A stretch of DNA of 64,000 nt from Meconema thalassinum (taxonomy: Eukaryota > Arthropoda > Insecta > Orthoptera > Tettigoniidae). Both the position numbers and the translations under genes were made by a program. The stretch is taken from NCBI GenBank assembly GCA_946902985.2, contig OX336389.2, positions 1,009,887,441 through 1,009,951,440 on the forward strand, written 5' to 3'. Of the stretch, positions 1 through 11,202 are shown piece after piece. The stretch's first letter is position 1. The number at the start of each line of letters is the position of its first letter. Below the pieces are notes generated by a model that had not been told where the DNA came from, searched no databases, and saw only the letters and a list, made by a program, of their open reading frames with translations.

Positions 1-519
1 TCCCGAGTTCGTACAACTGGCCCTTATTCAGCGGAGAGACCTGGCCTTGAGTGCGCTTGGTGGGGGGATGCGGCAACTTATGATACCGATCGGAACTAGA
101 GCAAATTTGCTCCGATCTACCCACCCTGTCCAGTGTCGTTCCCATCTAACGCTGCCGCATTCTGGCCCATAGCACTGATCTCGAGAAGCCCTCATCACAC
201 GATACTCGCTGACAAGGAAGCTGTTGTGATCGCTGGTACAAAATACTGTATGATTCTGTTCATCCTCATCAGTACACCTCCTTTTATAACACGCTAGCAT
301 ATCGTACGCCAAGGTGTAAGAAATAAAACATGGAGGACAGTTGTCGTTTGAGGGTGATATTTGCAGTTGATTCGCATTATTAACGCAAAGCGGACGAGAA
401 ATTTGCATTAAGTAAATTTGAAAACATACCAGGTACTGAATAAATGCATTTCAATCAATATTTAAGATGTAACTGTAATAATTGCATATTTAAGCATACG
501 CGTTAATAAGTCGTGCAAG

Positions 520-615
520 AATGAACTTTGTAGTCCGTTGCAAAAGTGTGCGAGTGGTATCGCGCTTGCCTACTATTTCAAAGATCACAGGTTCAAGGCT
601 ATCCAACGGCGGGAA
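520..615 (+). repeat. tRNA-like SINE head
   Basis: A short stretch resembles the RNA polymerase III promoter of a tRNA-derived SINE. There is an A-box-like D arm (gcgagtggtatcgcgc) and, about 40 bases on, a B-box-like ggttcaaggct. No full cloverleaf is evident and no tail or target duplication could be placed, so this is a SINE head or tRNA pseudogene rather than a working tRNA. Confidence 0.4.
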
Positions 616-1228
616 ATTTTACTTCTTTTTAATTATTTTATTATATTCTCCCAACCTACCTCGTACAGCAAGTTTTCAACTTAGTTCTATTCACATGGTC
701 TGAGGACGATTTAAATGATAAATATTGGTAGGGAAAAATGTTTCATTCTCTCATTTTTTTTCCTACTTACAGCTCAAAACCATGGATGGATACTATTTGT
801 GATATCAGTTAGAATTTTAATAGCTCAGTATTTACTACAGAATAATAATAATAAAAAAAAATATGACACGTTCTGTGTTTACTGTATGTGTATACTGTAG
901 GTAGTTGTACTCAATCTTCCATGCAAACTGCCGGAATAATGGAACCTGTTTAACTTCATGAGTTGTATGGAAGCTATCATGGAAGGCAGAACCTAGCATA
1001 GAAGGCAAAAATCACATGGTGCTAGACGCGTCTATACCAGCGTGTATACCAGTACTGGTAGAAGCTTCCATGCTAACGAGTGTCGTGTGATACGGGCTTT
1101 AACTTCACAACGCGTGCACAACAAAATGTTCGCTTTGCAAGTCTTTTATTCAGAATTGATAGCAATACGATTGTCTCTAAGCTAATGGTAATGTTCAAAC
1201 TGGCTAATCTCAATCTGAAACACATCGA

Positions 1229-1425
1229 TAGTTGTTGTTGATTGATTTAGGGTCTTTGCGACATCATGGTCATGTAGCCCAATGAATTTGTGTGTGCAAT
1301 GTCTGATAACCTGTGTTATTGTGATGTCCACATTAGTGTGTGCCTTTGTAATTCAGGATTGGGAAGGAGGCGGCCGTGGCCCTAAGTTAGGAACCATCAC
1401 GGCATTTGCCTGGAGTAGAAGTTAA
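1229..1425 (+). repeat. dispersed SINE-like repeat, copy 1
   Basis: Begins near a (ttg)n run and contains gataacctgtgttattgtga and, further on, ggaggcggccgtggccctaa. The same blocks in the same order recur at 15008-15150 on the plus strand and 35271-35562 on the minus strand. Three diverged copies in one window indicate a high-copy interspersed family. No open reading frame is shared between copies, so a SINE or the 3' tail of a LINE is likely. This copy stops shortly after the gcatttgcctgg block, earlier than the copy at 35 kb. Confidence 0.7.
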
Positions 1426-1478
1426 ATAGCAAATCGTAAATTAAGTACCGTACTGCACCCGTATCCACGTGGTCTTAC

Positions 1479-1622
1479 CTGATGAAATCCAAAAGAAAAA
1501 GCAGGATCGTAGAAACTGGAAGCCCCGGCTGAAAATAACACCCAAGACACCACCACCAAGGATAGACCCTGGATAGGAATACCACAAAATTAAAAAGAAT
1601 GTGATAAGAAGATGCCAGTGGT
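1479..1622 (-). CDS. possible exon of an unknown membrane protein
   Basis: On the minus strand a T-rich tract ending in tag precedes a 144-base open segment, which is followed by cag|gtaaga, a good donor. The open frame is hydrophobic (LLITFFLILW, then glycine-rich GSILGGGVLGVIF), like one or two membrane segments. I do not recognise the protein. Its phase would join to the JAMP exon at 17159-17328, but the sequence does not resemble the next part of JAMP. It may be an exon of another gene or chance splice-like signals in AT-rich DNA. Confidence 0.25.
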
Positions 1623-2390
1623 CTATAAAAATAAAATAAAAATAGCCCAAAGTGAGCTACCAAGACACTTAAAGATAATTAAATTAATTTAATCTCGGGC
1701 GCGTTAAAATGCATCCTAGCTAATGACCCACTGGTTCTCGAAGCACATTCTAATTCGAATAGAAATCACTAAGTCATTAGTATGAATTTTAAAATTTAAC
1801 AAAAGTTTATTAACTGAAACCGCAGTGTCGTGAAGTGAAAACTCCACTGAACAAAAGTTTATAACCTTATGCCTCTGCCGAAGCATGAAAAAAAAAAAAA
1901 GTTTAAGAAACAATCGCCTTAATTAGGCCACACCAACGGCCTATCGTCTCATCATGAACGAAGTTCCAAAAGAAAATAAATTTTACACACAAAATATTCT
2001 GGTATTATCGTAAACCCTTTTTGATATATTTATAAAAATATTCTATTCAATCGTAGCAATAAATATATACATATTTTACATAATTACATTTTATTTCTGA
2101 GATTTAGTTGCGCCTAGAATTATTCATCACGTTAATTTCATGTATTCATATGAATTTATTTGGTTTCAATTTTCAAGTCCGTGCCGTCCTAAATGACACA
2201 CAATTAAGCTAATCGGACGTCGTATTGTTAATTATAGTGATTATATTTCATTTCACTTTCTCACAGATATTAGATTTTCTATCACTCAATATTTCAGTTA
2301 TAAATAGCTCAAGTTTATACAAGTATTAATATTACAACCTTTCCAATTAAACTCTATTCTAAAAACAATTGTTACTAAAACTTAACAAAT
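1623..2390. other. gene-free AT-rich stretch
   Basis: No coding frame, recognisable repeat or RNA gene was seen between the possible exon and the Penelope insertion. The sequence is simple AT-rich intergenic or intronic DNA. Confidence 0.5.
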
Positions 2391-2896
2391 ATTAACGATG
2401 TTATATAAATAATTCATGCTTTTGGGCTAATGCCGTGTGTATTTTTAATTTGAACCATACGTTTCGGAGAAACCTTGCCTCCTTTTTCAATGGAAATAAA
2501 CAATGTGGCCATAGAAAGTAAATCAATGAGATTACAAAAAATATAGATAAATTCCTCTGTTCGTCACCAGAGAGCAGCTGCCAGAAATTACTGTATGGAC
2601 CATGGTGGAACGGCGGACAGATTAGTAAGTAACGAGAAGGTAAAGGGGGCGGTGTGGAAATATAGAAACTCCTCGAAGAATGAGGAGGGGGGGAGGGGGG
2701 AGGGTTAGATGGATATATAGGGAAACATAAACAAAAGGGAAGTGTATCTGAACGATACCCAACGTCATACAGTCAAAGGCGAAAAAACAGATGGAAACTC
2801 CCCAGTGACGAACAAAGGAGATCAAATCCAGGCTCTGAGCCCTAGAGGGAAAATGTACAATTTTAAATATGTGAAGAACAGAGAGACTGAGAGGAA

Positions 2897-4570
2897 CTAT
2901 CTCCCTAGATCCTTAATAACTGGTAGCCAAGTGTCACTTAGCTGATATCCAGTGTCTCTGTTAAAATTATTGGGATTTTTATGAATTTCAACTGCCTCCC
3001 TTATAATTCTAGACCAGTTGTGCTTAACAAGGGCAAGCGCATGAGCATCCTTGAAACAAACATCGTGCCCTGAAAACAGGGCATGTTCAGCTATAGCTGA
3101 TTTGTCAGGTTGGTTTAGATGGATGTTCCTTTGATGCTCTTTGATGCGAGTTGCAATGGACCGTTTTGTTTGTCCAATGTAGACTTTTCCGCAAGTACAT
3201 GGGACTTCATACACCCCAGGTTGTAGTGATGGGGACAATTTATCTTTGTTTAATGCTAAACGTTGACCAATTTTCGTCATAGTGCCGAAAACTGTTTTTA
3301 TCTTGTGCTTGCGGAGAATCTTAGCAACGCGGTCAGTGGTGTTGTGAATATAAGGGAGGTAAGCAGTTCCTCTCACGTCGGAGCTCTGAGAAGGTTGTCT
3401 ATCCCTCCTTCTGGGATGTAGGGACCTATATATAGTGGATTCATTATAGCCATTACCCTTAAAGATGGTTTGTAAGGCATGTAACTCTTCCTGAAGAGTT
3501 GATGCCTCACAAATACGTTCCGCTCTTTTGGCTAGAGTTGTTATAATTCCTTGTTTTTGTGCTGGGTGATGGTGGGAGCCCGCATGTAAATACCGGTTAG
3601 TGTGAGTTGGCTTACGGTAGACGCTGTGCCCCATGGAGCCATCCGCCTTCCTCCTCACAAGAACATCCAAAAAAGGTAAGCATCCACCCGACTCTAGCTC
3701 CATTGTGAAGTGGATTGAAGGATGCAGCTGATTTAGGTGGTTCAGAAAGTGGTTCAGTTTCTCAGAACCCTCCTCCCACACCACGAACGTATCATCCACA
3801 TACCTCCACCAAATCACAGGTTTGAAAGACGCCGAAGATATAGCCTCCCCCTCAAAATGTTCCATGAAAAAATTTGCCACGACAGGCGAGAGTGGACTTC
3901 CCATGGCCACACCATCAGTCTGCTCGTAATATTTACCATCCCACAAGAAATAACTGGAACACAAGCAGTGGTGGAATAATCGGGCAATGTCCTCAGGAAA
4001 CAAATCCTTGATGAGTGACATGACCGAGTCCACCGGCACTCTGGTAAACAAGGACTCTACATCATAACTCACCAAAATAGCATTTGGTTGAACGGCGATG
4101 GTTGACAATTTTTCGACGAAATGGGTTGAATCCCTAATGTAGGACTGTGTGCGCCCCAAGTGTGGCTGAAGCAACTTGCTGAGATATTGCGCAAGAGCGT
4201 AAGTTGGAGAACCTATTGTGCTAACAATTGGTCGAAGAGGGACGTCTTGCTTATGGATTTTTGGAAGACCATACAATCTCGGAGGAACAGCATCTCTCGG
4301 AATAAGACATCTTCCCTCTTCTTTTGGAATAGATGACAGTTTAACAACCTTAGCAGTGGCATTGGATACACGAGTGGTTGGATCACGAGTGCACAGTCTG
4401 TAGACAGGATCAGATAACAAAATCGAGATTTTACTTTTGTATTCAACGGTATCCATCACCACTGTCGCATTTCCCTTGTCAGCATGAAGAATAGAAATGG
4501 TGTCATTATTTCTTAGTTCCTTCAATGCCTTTCTTTCACCCCGAGTTAAATTGGGTGCGGGTACTTTAGA
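2897..4570 (-). CDS. Penelope-like reverse transcriptase/GIY-YIG, left copy (5' truncated)
   Basis: Reverse transcriptase with a C-terminal GIY-YIG endonuclease, the enzyme pair that defines Penelope-like elements. Visible motifs are PRLYGLPKIHK, SYDVESLFTRVP (motif A), DGVAMGSPLSPVVANFF (motif B), WWRYVDDTFV (motif C, YVDD), then CTCGKVYIGQTKRSIATR for the nuclease. An open frame continues to 4621 on this strand, but its first residues read antisense through the partner copy. The element's own coding begins near 4570, where KVPAPNLTRGERK looks native. The usual N-terminal portion is missing. No internal stop is present. The left copy extends about 30 bases further 5' than the right one. Confidence 0.88.
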   Translation of the reverse strand, partial: SKVPAPNLTRGERKALKELRNNDTISILHADKGNATVVMDTVEYKSKISILLSDPVYRLCTRDPTTRVSNATAKVVKLSSIPKEEGRCLIPRDAVPPRLYGLPKIHKQDVPLRPIVSTIGSPTYALAQYLSKLLQPHLGRTQSYIRDSTHFVEKLSTIAVQPNAILVSYDVESLFTRVPVDSVMSLIKDLFPEDIARLFHHCLCSSYFLWDGKYYEQTDGVAMGSPLSPVVANFFMEHFEGEAISSASFKPVIWWRYVDDTFVVWEEGSEKLNHFLNHLNQLHPSIHFTMELESGGCLPFLDVLVRRKADGSMGHSVYRKPTHTNRYLHAGSHHHPAQKQGIITTLAKRAERICEASTLQEELHALQTIFKGNGYNESTIYRSLHPRRRDRQPSQSSDVRGTAYLPYIHNTTDRVAKILRKHKIKTVFGTMTKIGQRLALNKDKLSPSLQPGVYEVPCTCGKVYIGQTKRSIATRIKEHQRNIHLNQPDKSAIAEHALFSGHDVCFKDAHALALVKHNWSRIIREAVEIHKNPNNFNRDTGYQLSDTWLPVIKDLGR

Positions 4571-4574
4571 GGAT

Positions 4575-6221
4575 CGGGGTGAAAGAAAGGCATTGAAGGA
4601 ACTAAGAAATAATGACACCATTTCTATTCTTCATGCTGACAAGGGAAATGCGACAGTGGTGATGGATACCGTTGAATACAAAAGTAAAATCTCGATTTTG
4701 TTATCTGATCCTGTCTACAGACTGTGCACTCGTGATCCAACCACTCGTGTATCCAATGCCACTGCTAAGCTTGTTAAACTGTCATCTATTCCAAAAGAAG
4801 AGGGAAGATGTCTTATTCCGAGAGATGCTGTTCCTCCGAGATTGTATGGTCTTCCAAAAATCCATAAGCAAGACGTCCCTCTTCGACCAATTGTTAGCAC
4901 AATAGGTTCTCCAACTTACGCTCTTGCGCAATATCTCAGCAAGTTGCTTCAGCCACACTTGGGGCGCACACAGTCCTACATTAGGGATTCAACCCATTTC
5001 GTCGAAAAAATGTCAACCATCGCCGTTCAACCAAATGCTATTTTGGTGAGTTTTGATGTAGAGTCCTTGTTTACCAGAGTGCCGGTGGACTCGGTCATGT
5101 CACTCATCAAGGATTTGTTTCCTGAGGACATTGCCCGATTATTCCACCACTGCTTGTGTTCCAGTTATTTCTTGTGGGATGGTAAATATTACGAGCAGAC
5201 TGATGGTGTGGCCATGGGAAGTCCACTCTCGCCTGTCGTGGCAAATTTTTTCATGGAACATTTTGAGGGGGAGGCTATATCTTCGGCGTCTTTCAAACCT
5301 GTGATTTGGTGGAGGTATGTGGATGATACGTTCGTGGTGTGGGAGGAGGGTTCTGAGAAACTGAACCACTTTCTGAACCACCTAAATCAGCTGCATCCTT
5401 CAATCCACTTCACAATGGAGCTAGAGTCGGGTGGATGCTTACCTTTTTTGGATGTTCTTGTGAGGAGGAAGGCGGATGGCTCCATGGGGCACAGCGTCTA
5501 CCGTAAGCCAACTCACACTAACCGGTATTTACATGCGGACTCCCACCATCACCCAGCACAAAAACAAGGAATTATAACAACTCTAGCCAAAAGAGCGGAA
5601 CGTATTTGTGAGGCATCAACTCTTCAGGAAGAGTTACATGCCTTACAAACCATCTTTAAGGGTAATGGCTATAATGAATCCACTATATATAGGTCCCTAC
5701 ATCCCAGAAGGAGGGATAGACAACCTTCTCAGAGCTCCGACGTGAGAGGAACTGCTTACCTCCCTTATATTCACAACTCCACTGACCGCGTTGCTAAGAT
5801 TCTCCGCAAGCACAAGATAAAAACAGTTTTCGGCACTATGAGGAAAATTGGTCAACGTTTAGCATTATACAAAGATAAATTGTCCCCATCACTACAACCT
5901 GGGGTGTATGAAGTCCCATGTACTTGCGGAAAAGTCTACATTGGACAAACAAAACGGTCCATTGCAACTCGTATCAAAGAGCATCAAAGGAACATCCATC
6001 TAAACCAACCTGACAAATCAGCTATAGCTGAACATGCCCTGTCTTCAGGGCACGATGTTTGTTTCAAGGATGCTCATGCGCTTGCCCTTGTTAAGCACAA
6101 CTGGTCTAGAATTATAAGGGAGGCAGTTGAAATTCGTAAAAATCCCAATAATTTTAACAGAGACACTGGATATCAGCTAAGTGACACTTGGCTACCAGTT
6201 ATTAAGGATCTAGGGAGATAG
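4575..6221 (+). CDS. Penelope-like reverse transcriptase/GIY-YIG, right copy (5' truncated)
   Basis: Near-identical partner of the left copy. In the frame opening at 4497, RT motif A (VSFDVESLF) lies near residues 184-192, motif B (GVAMGSPLSP) at 237-246, YVDD at 274-277 and the GIY-YIG core (VYEVPC...VYIGQT) at 470-485. Residues before about 27 are antisense of the left copy, so native coding starts near 4575. The frame is open to the stop at 6221. Amino acid differences from the left copy include V to L, L to M, Y to F and G to D. The missing N-terminus makes an autonomous protein unlikely. Confidence 0.88.
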   Translation, partial: RGERKALKELRNNDTISILHADKGNATVVMDTVEYKSKISILLSDPVYRLCTRDPTTRVSNATAKLVKLSSIPKEEGRCLIPRDAVPPRLYGLPKIHKQDVPLRPIVSTIGSPTYALAQYLSKLLQPHLGRTQSYIRDSTHFVEKMSTIAVQPNAILVSFDVESLFTRVPVDSVMSLIKDLFPEDIARLFHHCLCSSYFLWDGKYYEQTDGVAMGSPLSPVVANFFMEHFEGEAISSASFKPVIWWRYVDDTFVVWEEGSEKLNHFLNHLNQLHPSIHFTMELESGGCLPFLDVLVRRKADGSMGHSVYRKPTHTNRYLHADSHHHPAQKQGIITTLAKRAERICEASTLQEELHALQTIFKGNGYNESTIYRSLHPRRRDRQPSQSSDVRGTAYLPYIHNSTDRVAKILRKHKIKTVFGTMRKIGQRLALYKDKLSPSLQPGVYEVPCTCGKVYIGQTKRSIATRIKEHQRNIHLNQPDKSAIAEHALSSGHDVCFKDAHALALVKHNWSRIIREAVEIRKNPNNFNRDTGYQLSDTWLPVIKDLGR

Positions 6222-6758
6222 TTCCTCTCAGTCTCTCTGTTCTTCACATATTTAAAATTGTACATTTTCCCTCTAGGGCTCAGAGCCTGGATTTGATCTC
6301 CTTTGTTCGTCACTGGGGAGTTTCCATCTGTTTTTTCGCCGTTGACTGTATGACGTTAGGTATCGTTCAGATACACTTCCCTTTTGTTTATGTTTCCCTA
6401 TATATCCATCTAACCCTCCCCCTCCCCCCTCCTCATTCTTCGAGGAGTTTCTATATTTCCACACCGCCCCCTTTACCTTCTCGTTACTTACTAATCTGTC
6501 CGCCGTTCCACCATGGTCCATACAGTAATTTCTGGCAGCTGCTCTCTGGTGACGAACAGAGGAATTTATCTATATTTTTTGTAATCTCATTGATTTACTT
6601 TCTATGGCCACATTGTTTATTTCCATTGAAAAAGGAGGCAAGGTTTCTCCGAAACGTATGGTTCAAATTAAAAATACACACGGCATTAGCCCAAAAGCAT
6701 GAATTATTTATATAATAAACCGGGCCGTGAAAGCCTTAATATGCAAATTAACGATGTT

Positions 6759-7141
6759 GTTACAATACTTGGTTTCTTAAATGTTGGATTCAAAATTGTA
6801 CATTAGCTTTCCACTAGCTAAAATCGTGACTCAATTTCACGTTCAAAATAATACAGCGTAGTGCACTCAGCAATAGCTCTAAAGCTAATTCAGTGCTGGA
6901 AAAATTGATATTGACTATCCACATATGTCAAATATCTCCTAAATTGCAATCCAAATACGCATACAAAATTCCATTATTACCATATCATCGCTAAACAGCT
7001 CTTAATAAATTCCAAACATTACGAATATTACACAAGTTTTTATACAATCATGGATAAATATGTTGCTTCAAATTAGCCAAAAGTTAAAGTGTCGAGAATA
7101 ATCTTTATCAGAACAATGATAAAATATTGTATTCACAACTC
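6759..7141. other. gene-free AT-rich spacer
   Basis: Sequence between the Penelope pair and the copia target duplication. Nothing recognisable was seen. Confidence 0.5.
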
Positions 7142-7146
7142 CAAAT

Positions 7147-7343
7147 TGTTAGTTTTAATGTAAATCTTTATTTATCAAGTGAGAAATACAATACAAAGTA
7201 CAAATCATATTTTGAGATGCTTCTCACATGTCACGCGAACACGCACAGACTTTGCACTTACTCGTCTTTTGTTCTCTTCTTTATTGTACATGTCTATTTC
7301 ACCAGGTGGCGCTACTGTGCTATTTTTCTTTCAAATATTAACA
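7147..7343 (-). repeat. copia 3' LTR
   Basis: Terminal repeat beginning tgttag and ending attaaca on the plus strand. It matches the 11512-11708 copy apart from about four substitutions. Confidence 0.92.
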
Positions 7344-7399
7344 CTTCCTCCAAAGAAAAATCAAATACAAATAAAAAAAAATAAACAAGATGAACTATT

Positions 7400-8000
7400 G
7401 AACACTTTTCAGCCTCTAAGATGTCATCTTCTGCACGCCAATCCTCTCACGCAGCATCTCGAATCTGACCCTCTCCAGAGGTTTAGTTAGAAGATCAGCT
7501 AATTGATTGGTCCCGTCGATGTGCTCCAGCTCAAGGTCTCCGTCCAAAAATCTTTCCCTCACATAGAAATGACGTACCTCAATATGCTTGGATTTTCGAT
7601 GGTACTCCGGATTTTAGCCAATTTAACTGCACCAGCATTGTCGATGTAAAGCGTAGGAGGTTTGTCAGCAGTTCCCAGTAATTCAGAAAACAGTCTTTTC
7701 AGCCAAATCAACTCCTTTGCTCCTTCACTTGCAGACACAATTTCAGCTTCAGTTGTCGATGTTGACATAGACTTCTGTAACTGACTTCTCCACGATACAG
7801 CTCCATGATTGTAGGTCGAAATGACACCCGTCGTTGAACGTCTCGATCTCTTGTCATCGGCGTAGTCAGCATCACAGTAGACCTTCAAAACGTCCTCTTT
7901 CCTATAGACGATTCCATGGTTCACTGTGCTCTTTAAATATCGAAATATCCGTTTCACTTGACTCCAGTCTTGAACTGTAGGATTCTCCATGGCTCGAGCA
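7400..8000 (-). pseudogene. copia RNase H domain (frameshifted)
   Basis: The RNase H part of the polyprotein, open from 7990 down to 7559. It shows YCDADYADD, RRSTTGV, STTEAEIVSASEGAKELIWLK and YIDNAGAVKLA, the standard copia RNase H blocks. It is out of frame with the reverse transcriptase upstream because of a shift near 8000, and it shifts again near 7590 before the C-terminal HFYV-type segment. The remaining C-terminus to about 7400 is readable only in other frames. Confidence 0.85.
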
Positions 8001-8870
8001 GCTTTCTTTGTTGACCGCGAATGCGATATCTGGACGAGTAGCTGTAGTCAGGTACATCAAGGATCCCACCGCCTCACGATCAGGAACCCTGGCCGAAACC
8101 TTTTCTCCGTCTTCACTTTCTTCGCGTCCAACTGGGGTAGACACTCCATTTGACTCGGCCATCCCAAATTTTTCTAGGATTTTCCTCGTATAATCCTCTT
8201 GACTGATTGCAATTGATCCATCATGGTTTTGTTGTATCTTCATGCCCAGGAAATTGTTGAGAGATCCTCTGGTCGTGTGAAATTCCTGCTGAAGTTTTTC
8301 CATGAACTGCTCGATGTCTTCTTCGTTGCCAATTACCAGACCATCATCCACAAAGATTACAACAGCCAACCACTTTCCATTTTTGTTGCTGTAAAAGAGA
8401 CAAGGATCAGCTTTGCTGTTTTTGAATCCAGCTTTCTCCAAGAATTTCTTGAAACGCTTGTTCCAGCAGCGTGGAGCCTGTTTTAAACCATATAAGCTTC
8501 TCTTTAGATAACACACTTGGCCAGTACCGTCCTGATGACCTTCTGGCTGTTCCATGAACACATCTTCTTCAAGCTCGCCGTTCAAGAAGGCAGTCTTGAC
8601 ATCAAATTGACAAAGTTTCATCTCCTTTTCAACAGCTAGGCCTACTGCCAACAGAGCTCGAATGGTATCATACCGAGCAACAGGGCTGAATGTTTCTTCA
8701 TAATCGATTCCTTGCTGTTGCGCATAGCCTTTGGCTACCAATCGTGCCTTGAAGCGAACTTCTCCACTGTCCGTTGTCTTCTGTCGAAGAACCCACCGAT
8801 TTTTCAGGACCCGTGCACCATTTGGACGCTCAACCAATTTCCAGCTATAATTTTCCTTTAAGGACTACAA
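7902..8870 (-). pseudogene. copia reverse transcriptase
   Basis: Reverse transcriptase of the copia element, open from 8837 to near 8000. Motifs present include KARLVAKGYAQQQGIDYEET, CQFDVKTAFLNGEL (motif A), the YGLKQAPRCWN block and VIFVDDGLV (motif C). An in-frame stop at 8865-8867 separates it from the acidic, serine-rich linker upstream, and a frameshift near 8000 cuts it off from RNase H. The catalytic residues themselves look preserved. Confidence 0.9.
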
Positions 8871-9197
8871 TTCTTCATTAATTGCTTTCAGCCACTGATT
8901 TTTATCACTAGACAGCAGCGCTTCAGAGTATGAGTCAGGATTCTTTTCAGCGATAGATGGTCCAGCCATGTACATGTAATTTCCACTGATCATCCACGAT
9001 GGCTTCTTACTTTCACGTTTCCTTTTCCTTCTTTCTTCAGTCTCTCCTTCTTCCTCATCTTCGCTTCCTCCGGAACTGGATGCCGAAGCAAAATCTTCAA
9101 TTTCGCTTAAGTTCTCATCTGACTCTGACCTCCTCTGTAGGCCTACATCAGACGATGAATTAGACTGATTCCTCTCCACACGTTCTTCAAGCGTCAC
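8865..9197 (-). pseudogene. copia integrase-RT linker
   Basis: Low-complexity acidic and basic stretch (SSSGGSEDEEEGETEERRKR) followed by PDSYSEALLSSDKNQWLKAINEEL, the lead-in to copia reverse transcriptase. It is separated from integrase by a frameshift near 9200 and from reverse transcriptase by a stop at 8865. Confidence 0.75.
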
Positions 9198-9247
9198 TTC
9201 AACTTTCCGGCGTTGGCGCGCAGATTGCAGACAACGTCAGGTTTGCA

Positions 9248-11184
9248 TTACACATCATGGCTTAGAACAACCTTTCCCTGAGTTGGAATCCAGACTCTAA
9301 ATCCATCCCTGTCGTTCACGTACCCAACCAGATGTCCAAAACAGCTTTGTCGTCGAACTTTGAGCGAAAATTCTTGTCGATATGCACGTAGCATTCTGTT
9401 CCGAAGATCTTCAGATGACTGAGACTTCCCACTGGTCGTCCATACCACAATTCATAGGGAGATTTGTTTTCAATGGATGACTTCCCAGTGCGATTCAGGA
9501 GGTACACCGCAGTGTAGCAGGCTTCAGCCCAAAGTTGTTTCGTTAACTTGCTGGGATTCAGCATAGATTTTGCGCACTCCACAATCGTCCGATTTCCACG
9601 TTCCGCAACTCCGTTTTGTTGTGGTGTGTACGGCGTAGTAATGCTGTGTTCTATGCCTCTGCTTGCGAGTAGTTCAGAAACCTTCTTGTTATCAAATTCT
9701 TTTCCTCCATCACACCTGAACAGCTTCACGACGCGTCCATTTGTTTTGGCTTCATTCAGGAACTGTTCCAGAACGGTGTACACTTCACTTCCGTGCTTTA
9801 AAAAGAAAACTCGTCGAAACTTGCTGAAATCATCCATGAAACATACGTAGTAGCGTGCCTTTCCAAGAGATTCAGTAGACATTGGTCCTTTCACATCGGC
9901 GTGGATTTGTCCACCGGTGGCTGTTGGTCGATTCATTCGTGTCTTGAATGACAGTCGATGCATTTTTCCCAGTGGACATCCATCGCAGAAATCCTCTTTA
10001 CACATGTCTACATTGATGTTCATCTGCTTCAGTACATCCTTGACATGCGCTTTGTGTTGATGACCAAATCGTTCATGGTAGATCTGCAGTTTGTCCGACG
10101 ATGTAGCTAAATTCACTTGAATGGGTTGCGCCGGTTTCACGACGCGCATGTCAAGTTCATACAGACCATGACTCACACGTCCAGCCATCATCGCCTTACC
10201 AGTAACCTTGTCTTCAATTCTAACAGTTAAGTCGTCAAGTCTTGCACAAAAACCTTTCCTTGCAGCAGCTTTCACAGAAAACAGATGAGCCATTGCATCG
10301 GGAACATACAAAACTTCAGTCATCTCAGCACTCAACCAAGCATTGTTCAGCCGCACTTGAATGTTTACAGTTCCTTTGCCGTGAGCTAGCATGCTCACAC
10401 CTCGTTTTCCTAGCAAAATCTTCTCTGGAGCAGCAAACTTGACGTATGTTGTAAAATACTGTTTGTTCGCGGTGATGTGATTTGTGGCGCCACTGTCGCA
10501 GTACCACTCGTCGGCTTGAACAAAGTCGCCGTCTAACGCACTCATCGCATGTGTCAGAAACGAAGCATTGTTCTCCTTATTTTTGTTTCTAGTGTCACCC
10601 TCTTTTTTCTTCACTGGACATTCACTTGCCCAATGGCCCAATTCCTTACATTTGAAAAATGGAAACTTCTGCTTTACTCGTTGAACATTTTTCTTCGACT
10701 TGTCATCAGCGCTGCCTTTGCCACTGCCATACTGGGAATGCTTCTTGGGAGCACTACGTACCACAAACGCAGTCGATTCCACGTTTCCTTGGTCACGCAG
10801 TTCAATCGTGCACAATTTTTCAATCAACAAGTTCACAGTTTGATTTTCCGTCGGAATCGTGTCCCACACATCCTTGAAATTATCATATTCTTTTCCCAGC
10901 GTGGATAAAATTCGACCGTTCAAAATCCTTTCAGATAACGTGTTTTCGTTGTGCTTTTGTAGTTCGTCGTTCAGATCCTGATAAAGCTTCTGTAACTTCG
11001 CGACATGGGTGCTGATGTCCTCCTTGTCGTCACGTGTCACTCGGAAGAATGACTCGATCAACATGTTCAGTCGCTGCGTACTGCTTCGTTCGAACCGTGC
11101 GCTCAATTTTGTCCAAATTTCACTGGCATTGGTGCACGTCAACACGAGCTCGGCAACAGATTTTCCTAGCGCACCTGCTACCAA
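9248..11184 (-). pseudogene. copia gag-protease-integrase
   Basis: Longest open part of the copia polyprotein (open to 9316). It carries the gag C-terminal half, a zinc knuckle, the protease motif WYCDSGATNHIT, the integrase zinc-binding H..H and CDGC region, and the integrase catalytic blocks HADVKGP, FRCDGGKEF and QNGVAERGNRT. The knuckle reads FFKCKELGHWASEC, so the first cysteine of CCHC is replaced by phenylalanine. A one-base loss near 9335 throws the integrase C-terminus into another frame, where GHLVGYVNDRDGFRVW continues to 9248. Confidence 0.9.
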
Positions 11185-11202
11185 ACCGGCCGCTTTCGCG
11201 TC

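Larger units (their letters stand above)
2391..6758. mobile_element. head-to-head Penelope-like element pair
   Basis: Two Penelope-like copies face away from each other around a centre near 4559, with arms 2401-4543 and 4575-6715. A 12-base direct repeat, attaacgatgtt, lies at 2391-2402 and 6747-6758, so the pair probably entered as one unit. About 31 extra bases separate the right arm from its direct repeat. The arms differ at scattered sites, including about nine amino acids over roughly 548 shared residues and small indels. Inverted or tandem partial copies are typical of Penelope insertions. Both copies lack the 5' part of the open reading frame. Confidence 0.85.

Noticed and set aside
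28..408. 126-codon open frame on the minus strand at the window start
   Set aside because: Composition is GC-rich and open, but no family motif, splice signal or neighbour supports it.
2897..4621. Penelope protein starting at its first ATG (4621)
   Set aside because: The first residues are antisense of the partner copy, so they are not native coding.
2401..6715. Assembly fold-back artefact
   Set aside because: The arms differ at many sites and by indels, and the pair has its own direct repeat; raw reads would still be the final test.
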